Positions 63,680-64,000 of a stretch of DNA of 64,000 bases are shown here, piece by piece (the first letter of the stretch is position 1; each line of letters opens with the position of its first letter). The notes beneath the pieces were generated by a model that was not told the origin of the DNA, made no database searches, and was given only the letters and a program-made list of their open reading frames with translations. Source of the stretch: CAZLIC01 sp964559535 (GTDB lineage: Bacteria; Pseudomonadota; Alphaproteobacteria; Rhodobacterales; Rhodobacteraceae); the NCBI GenBank assembly GCA_964559535.1, contig CAZLIC010000013.1:15146-79145 (forward strand). Direction: 5' to 3'. A program made the position numbers and the translations under genes.

Positions 63680-64000
63680 TCAGTGCAACTGCCGCTGCAC
63701 CGTCGTGGTCAGATCGTTGAGCGAGAAGGGTTTCGGCAGGAACACCGCGTTCGGAATCTCTGCCTGCGTCGCGCTGATGCCTTCCTCGGTATAGCCCGAG
63801 ACGAAGATCACCCGCACATTCGGCCGCGCGCGCAGCGCCTCGCGGACCCAGGACGGGCCGTCCATCCCCGGCATCACCACATCGGTCACGAAGATATCGA
63901 CGTCCAGCCGCGGATCCTCGAGCGTGCGCAGCGCCTCGTCGGCGCTGTCGGCCTCGAGGACGGTGTACCCCCGCATCCGGAGCGCGCGCGAGGCACAGGC
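63680..64000 (-). CDS. cckA: 3' end of a hybrid histidine kinase, CckA receiver domain (partial)
   Basis: Only the C-terminal 106 codons are in the window, and the frame stays open through base 64000. It is a receiver domain: the phospho-accepting Asp in FVTDVVMPGMDGPSW, the Thr/Ser switch in VIFVSGYTEEG and the Lys in FLPKPFSL. The sequence ALRMRGYTVLEADSADEALR and FVSGYTEEGI closely resembles the receiver of CckA, which controls ChpT-CtrA signalling. The apparent ATG at 63976 is internal. Confidence 0.82.
   Translation of the reverse strand, partial: ACASRALRMRGYTVLEADSADEALRTLEDPRLDVDIFVTDVVMPGMDGPSWVREALRARPNVRVIFVSGYTEEGISATQAEIPNAVFLPKPFSLNDLTTTVQRQLH

Overview
The window is a chromosomal stretch of a GC-rich alphaproteobacterium, almost certainly of the Rhodobacter/Paracoccus group (Rhodobacteraceae, now Paracoccaceae). 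The evidence is the protein relationships (TakP-like TRAP transporter, RTX proteins, a one-cysteine IscR, aerobic CobT, double-domain Dcd, alphaproteobacterial CckA tail), the conserved gene orders yceD-rpmF-plsX-fabH-ihfA-merR and argS-SPOR-nagZ-scpA-scpB, and a GAAC-N7-GAAC SOS box before recA. It is mostly core genome and densely packed. Many neighbours overlap by ATGA, GTGA or TTGA, and several convergent pairs share their stop codons.

Layout. 1-2.2 kb: two intergenic palindromes, then malate--CoA ligase genes (mtkA, mtkB) ending at a bidirectional terminator. 2.2-5.4 kb: a TRAP transporter operon on the minus strand (dctQ-dctM-dctP). 5.6-10.6 kb: cobT, then a small DUF2188 gene coupled to a TIR-like gene (the best candidate for an uncharacterised defence or signalling module), an aminopeptidase P and a DUF427 protein. 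10.6-16.2 kb: sufE, a lipoprotein, rnd with a triplicated 3' end, an MFS transporter, purN and purM. 16.2-19.8 kb: a secreted RTX protein, olsB, msrB and bamE. 19.9-25.5 kb: the fatty-acid/ribosome operon from yceD to merR, tRNA-Pro with an abnormal anticodon loop, and dcd. 25.5-31.6 kb: two small uncharacterised genes, scpB, scpA, nagZ, a SPOR protein and argS.

31.7-39.1 kb: a cluster of three palindromes, nitronate monooxygenase, lipA, aquaporin, TerC, OxyR, a small membrane protein, a catalytically degenerate FadB-like protein and tRNA-Arg. 39.1-48.6 kb: an SMP-30 protein and the large iscR-iscS-sufB-x-ybjQ-x-sufC-sufD-yip-yip-sufS operon for iron-sulfur cluster assembly, nearly every junction overlapping. 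48.7-51.6 kb: an alpha/beta hydrolase, a small protein, an HD hydrolase and icd. 51.6-52.4 kb: repeats and a VapBC-type toxin-antitoxin pair. 52.5-58.2 kb: typA, a secreted beta-helix/RTX protein, a small membrane protein and a class II glutamine amidotransferase. 58.2-64 kb: a MOSC protein, DUF1330, alaS, recA with its SOS promoter, a sulfotransferase-like gene and the 3' end of cckA.

Functional themes are C1/C2-organic-acid metabolism (mtkAB, a TRAP transporter probably for 2-oxoacids), iron-sulfur and redox homeostasis (suf genes, sufE, OxyR, MsrB, LipA), envelope lipid synthesis (plsX, fabH, olsB) and type I-secreted calcium-binding proteins. Two families of dispersed palindromes lie between genes. 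One supplies the sufE stop codon. No phage, insertion sequence, CRISPR array or rRNA was seen.
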